From Helicostylum pulchrum (taxonomy: Eukaryota; Mucoromycota; Mucoromycetes; Mucorales; Mucoraceae): a DNA stretch of 64,000 nucleotides. Positions 60,766-64,000 of the stretch are shown piece by piece (position 1 is the stretch's first letter; every line of letters starts with the position of its first letter). Position numbers and translations under genes: made by a program. The notes beneath the pieces are model-generated. The model made no database searches and had not been told where the DNA came from. It saw only the letters and a list, made by a program, of their open reading frames with translations. Location: positions 434,001 through 498,000 of the forward strand of contig JAIXMO010000013.1 in the NCBI GenBank assembly GCA_025677825.1, given 5' to 3'.

Positions 60766-62478
60766 ATGTCATCATTACCATCCGAAATCTTGACACTTAT
60801 ATTTAACCACTTCGAAATACACGATCTACTACAATGTCAACTCACCAGCAAACAATGGCATATAAACTCATTGACCCACATGTATTCCGAGGTAAATCTA
60901 AACTCAGGGGAGGACGCAAGACTCTTTAAAAGAGCAATATCAAATTCGCCACAATTAGGTAAATACCTCAATCTTATCGATCTTTCAGGCGTGCTCGAGG
61001 AGAGGATAGATGAGGAGGGCAATGAAATGCCTTTTGACAGATTTTGTATATTGGAGGCAACTATACAACACTGTCCTAATATCACCGAAATAAAGTGTGA
61101 CGAAAAAGATGCATCATTATGGACTCGACTCATGCACGCAGGAATACGAGGTCAGTTACTCCATTTAAAGGTCTTACCAGAACCTGATTATATGAATTGG
61201 GAATCTTATGTTTATACTGCGTTATTGTTTAAAAACTCTTTAACCAGTTTACATGTATGTGGTGATGATAGTGTACCCGGATATAGAACAATATGTGATG
61301 AAATTGACCAGTATAAAAACTTACAACGTCTCAATTTCAGAATTCGGTCCTATACGTACCTGACTAACTTCGATGGTTTGATTGACAGGTGCCCCCACCT
61401 AAAGGAACTTACTTTTGACATAGAAACCGACGCAACACAACAACCAAACGGACCCGAACCAACGATACGTCCGCGCCCAGACATACATAAACTTGAATGT
61501 GATTGGAAACTAATTTGTACCGAGAATCAGTTGGAATATGTAATGCGTAAATTTCCCAACCTCCAAAGCTTGGCAAGTTTTGCTAATGATCGTGATCCCG
61601 AGGTTTCCGGTCCCGCTTTAATAAAATTCATACAGTATGCTACATCTACACCGGATTTTTCATTAAGATTATTCGTCAGAAAAGAAGACCTGTTGAATAT
61701 TTTTATCGAGTTTATGAAGACAAAAAATGGATGTAAAAACGTAAGCATAGGTTGTTCTAAGTACCCCCTTCCTACATTTGTTTTGTGCGATTTATTCTTG
61801 TCTGTTAAATCAGGGGCGTTCCTGATTTTACCATTAAATACAGGTGACAATAAAATAGCACACATCCAGTTTTTATCTGAGACAGGCAGATTGTTTCGAT
61901 CACTTAATTTACATGACTTTTGTGGTGTTCCGGATATAAATGGTGAAGCTAGCAAAAGTATAGATCGACTATTTGATATTCTTCAGTTATGTCCTTTATT
62001 GGAGGAATGCACAATTTCCAGAGCATTATCTATATTAGCAAGTCGTCGCAAGTCGAAATACCCATCTCTTAAGAAATTGTCTATTCTTGGAGTCGAACAT
62101 TCTAAATCACTCGGATTTCTCAATTCTTTATCTTTAAACCTTCCCAATCTCTGTGAATTTTCTTTGGGGTTCGTTTTCTATTGTAATAGGAGTACTAATC
62201 CTGTAGTTATCGATATGCCTCATTCATCACTTGATTTATTAACATGGTACGAGCATCGTAGCCTTAACTATAATGGCGATGAAAAAACTTACATCAGGTT
62301 GAAAACAGAGAGAGAGTTAAGATATTATTCTTGTAATAGAGACGCGTTGCTTCCAGTTAATGACAGTCGTTACCTCTTAGCAACACAAAATGCTCGATTT
62401 GATATAAATTGTAAAGATCTCAAGGAAGTTAAAATATTAGACGAATATCACGGCGATCATTATAGCTGGATTTTTTAA
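60766..62478 (+). CDS. F-box protein, single exon, 570 aa
   Basis: N-terminal F-box: LPSEILTLIFNHFEIHDLLQ, then CQLTSKQWH. The rest reads as irregular leucine-rich repeats (LKVLPEPDYMNW, LTSLHVCGD, LQRLNFRIRS, LKELTFDIETD, LEECTISRALSIL, LKKLSILGV). F-box proteins bind Skp1 and bring substrates to SCF ubiquitin ligase; the repeats normally bind substrate. The ORF has no intron, unlike nearly every other gene here, and no damage. F-box/LRR genes of this kind are often highly duplicated in Mucorales. Partner unknown. Confidence 0.85.
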   Translation: MSSLPSEILTLIFNHFEIHDLLQCQLTSKQWHINSLTHMYSEVNLNSGEDARLFKRAISNSPQLGKYLNLIDLSGVLEERIDEEGNEMPFDRFCILEATIQHCPNITEIKCDEKDASLWTRLMHAGIRGQLLHLKVLPEPDYMNWESYVYTALLFKNSLTSLHVCGDDSVPGYRTICDEIDQYKNLQRLNFRIRSYTYLTNFDGLIDRCPHLKELTFDIETDATQQPNGPEPTIRPRPDIHKLECDWKLICTENQLEYVMRKFPNLQSLASFANDRDPEVSGPALIKFIQYATSTPDFSLRLFVRKEDLLNIFIEFMKTKNGCKNVSIGCSKYPLPTFVLCDLFLSVKSGAFLILPLNTGDNKIAHIQFLSETGRLFRSLNLHDFCGVPDINGEASKSIDRLFDILQLCPLLEECTISRALSILASRRKSKYPSLKKLSILGVEHSKSLGFLNSLSLNLPNLCEFSLGFVFYCNRSTNPVVIDMPHSSLDLLTWYEHRSLNYNGDEKTYIRLKTERELRYYSCNRDALLPVNDSRYLLATQNARFDINCKDLKEVKILDEYHGDHYSWIF

Positions 62479-62619
62479 TCATTTCACATACTGTCAAATC
62501 ATTAGCAGCACACGATGGTTACAAATTCACGAACTTTAATGCAGCCTTTTTTTTAAAAAAAAAACAAACAAAAAAATAAAATATTCCATATCATCTTTCT
62601 TTAATAGAATTTAAAATGA

Positions 62620-62800
62620 TGTCTACGGTTATAATTTTGGTGTCTACGGTTATAATCTTGTAGCTTACAGTTATGAGGAGTCTATGAGCCTATGGGGAGC
62701 ATATGAGCAGCCTATGAGCAACCTATGTGGAAGCCTATGAGCAACCTATGTGGAGCCTATGAGCAGACTATGAGGAGTCTATGAGTAATGAGCCTCCATG
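62620..62800. repeat. 21-base duplication and irregular CTATGAG array
   Basis: Two adjacent copies of TGTCTACGGTTATAATTTTG plus G (second copy has a C) at 62620-62660. These are followed by an irregular array of CTATGAGCA, CTATGTGGA and CTATGAGGA units to about 62790, 140-310 bases downstream of the F-box stop codon. Units are 10-25 bases and uneven. Confidence 0.7.
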
Positions 62801-63094
62801 TAGAGCTTATCCGTCTTTACTGATTTAATATATGCAATCTATAAATCCACCTTTTGATTACTATTTGTTATTCATATACGTGTTTCTTTATTTTTATTAT
62901 TTATTATCAGTAAACATTATTAAATAAACCGTTTAAACTTAGAAACAGAGTGTGGTGAATGGGTGTTTAGTAAAAAGAAAAATAGTAAATAAACAGAAGA
63001 AAAAACCTCTAAAGAATATTTAGCATGGACCGTACTCTCAAATTATCAGCAACTTCAATGACACTGCTTTACTCAAGGTTCAGACGTTCGGTTA

Positions 63095-63939
63095 TCACCT
63101 CCTGTTCATCCAAAAACGAAGTAACACTGCCATATGAACCATAGCCTTTAGCCATTTATGTCGCTGTGCATAATCCACTGGAATTTCTGTAGTCCTGAGC
63201 TCTTGATGTCTGTAGACTTGAACACCGTTTAAACTGGTCTTGGAAAGTGTGATCGAGTTTCTGATTGATTGAACACCGTATACCTCAGTTTTGCAAATGG
63301 TATCGAAACTAGCATCAAGATTCTTTCGGACGCTACTTTTAATCATCATCATAGAGCTATTGATTTGTTTCATCGTGTCATCAATTATATGTATAAAACT
63401 CTCTTTGAATTCACCACTTGATGCTTCCATGACTAACCTTTCATACTCGTATCGATCATAACCGAGTCCATCCACATATTTTGCAGGACCTTTTGACCAA
63501 CTTTCAACATCAAGCGTCATTTCTGCGTGAGCTTTTGAAAATACTTCACACCACTCAAAGTCTAACAAGTCAGTTTGATCAGAAAATGGTTGAAAAATAG
63601 GAACTACGCGGTTTATCCAGAATGTTTGTTCAGAGTTTGTTCGGCGAGGACGTTTTCGATTGCATTTCCTGCAAAATCAGTAAGAATATATTTAATTGCA
63701 AGAATTAACTCTTTCTCTCGGATAGTTGGATTTTCCGGGCAGGTATAAGTCTATAGCCAAGTTGGAAGGTTATCGATAGGTATATTTAAAGCGTCGACTA
63801 AAAATGCGTATACTGCTGGATTTGACTTTAGGATTACTAAATTATTTTGATCTTGTTCATTTTCAATTAATAATTTACTACTATCTTTAAGTGTATGGTT
63901 ATAAGGGTTATTATTTCTAACAAAGGGATAATTTTTCAA
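63095..63939 (-). pseudogene. Accessory family 2 copy C, broken, near the right edge
   Basis: Minus-strand relative of the genes at 15579-17939 and 19288-20449. It includes LKSNPAVYAFLVDALNIPID, EQTFWINRVVPIFQPF, KYVDGLGYDRYEYERLVMEA then SSGE, and VYGVQSIRNSITLSKTSLN with ELRTTEIPVDYAQRHKW. The core Glu (GAA at 63427-63425) and upstream Asp are kept. A TAG at 63753-63751 and a frame change between about 63690 and 63660 break it. The N-terminal part probably extends past 63939 toward or beyond the window edge; no start codon is visible. Confidence 0.6.
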
Positions 63940-64000
63940 TTTGTGATTTTGTTAACTTTGGCTGGCATGGGGAATAGATATTGAGGTCACAACTAGTAAA

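Overview
The window looks like nuclear DNA of a Mucorales-type (Mucoromycota) fungus. It is very AT-rich, with long A/T homopolymers. Genes carry many short GT-AG introns, mostly 45-125 bases. The housekeeping set is eukaryotic (CDK11, ARPC5, RNPS1, RSPRY1, acyl-CoA synthetase), and the accessory genes belong to families that I recognise, from memory only, as expanded and uncharacterised in Mucorales. Exon boundaries were read by eye from splice signals and reading-frame continuity.

Layout. 0-4.9 kb: a broken Tc1/mariner-like transposase, then a minus-strand accessory gene with a nuclease-like core and one in-frame stop. 5.3-14.3 kb: conserved genes for RSPRY1-type RING/SPRY protein, a sepiapterin-reductase-like SDR, a PRL-type phosphatase, a PH-domain protein and a mitochondrial protein. 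15.5-20.5 kb: two divergent, broken copies of a second accessory family. 21.5-32.5 kb: CHY zinc-finger protein, Whi3/Scw1-type RRM protein, a SAP+TKL kinase, RNPS1 and an SR-type RRM protein. 32.99 kb: tRNA-Leu(AAG). 33-39 kb: an accessory block with a gene fragment between direct repeats and an intact-looking Hsp70-like gene of about 1,040 aa. 39.4-47.2 kb: CDK11, ARPC5, an MFS carrier, an unrecognised protein and a tail-anchored protein. 49.4-51.8 kb: long-chain acyl-CoA synthetase. 52-54.9 kb: gene-poor. 55-57 kb: a secreted or membrane-anchored binding-protein-like gene. 57.6-64 kb: a relic, an F-box gene and a third broken copy of the second accessory family.

The housekeeping genes are not an operon and share no obvious pathway, though two splicing-linked RRM genes lie about 1.2 kb apart. 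The accessory segments recur between them and share dispersed repeats, so they look like a decaying population of mobile or fast-evolving genes.

The points most worth a second look are: a TKL kinase whose ATP-binding lysine appears moved to the glycine-rich loop as in WNK kinases; micro-exons of 5, 6 and 14 bases in that gene; an RNPS1 start codon split by an intron; and two accessory families with a restriction-endonuclease-like D...ExK or D...ExS core.
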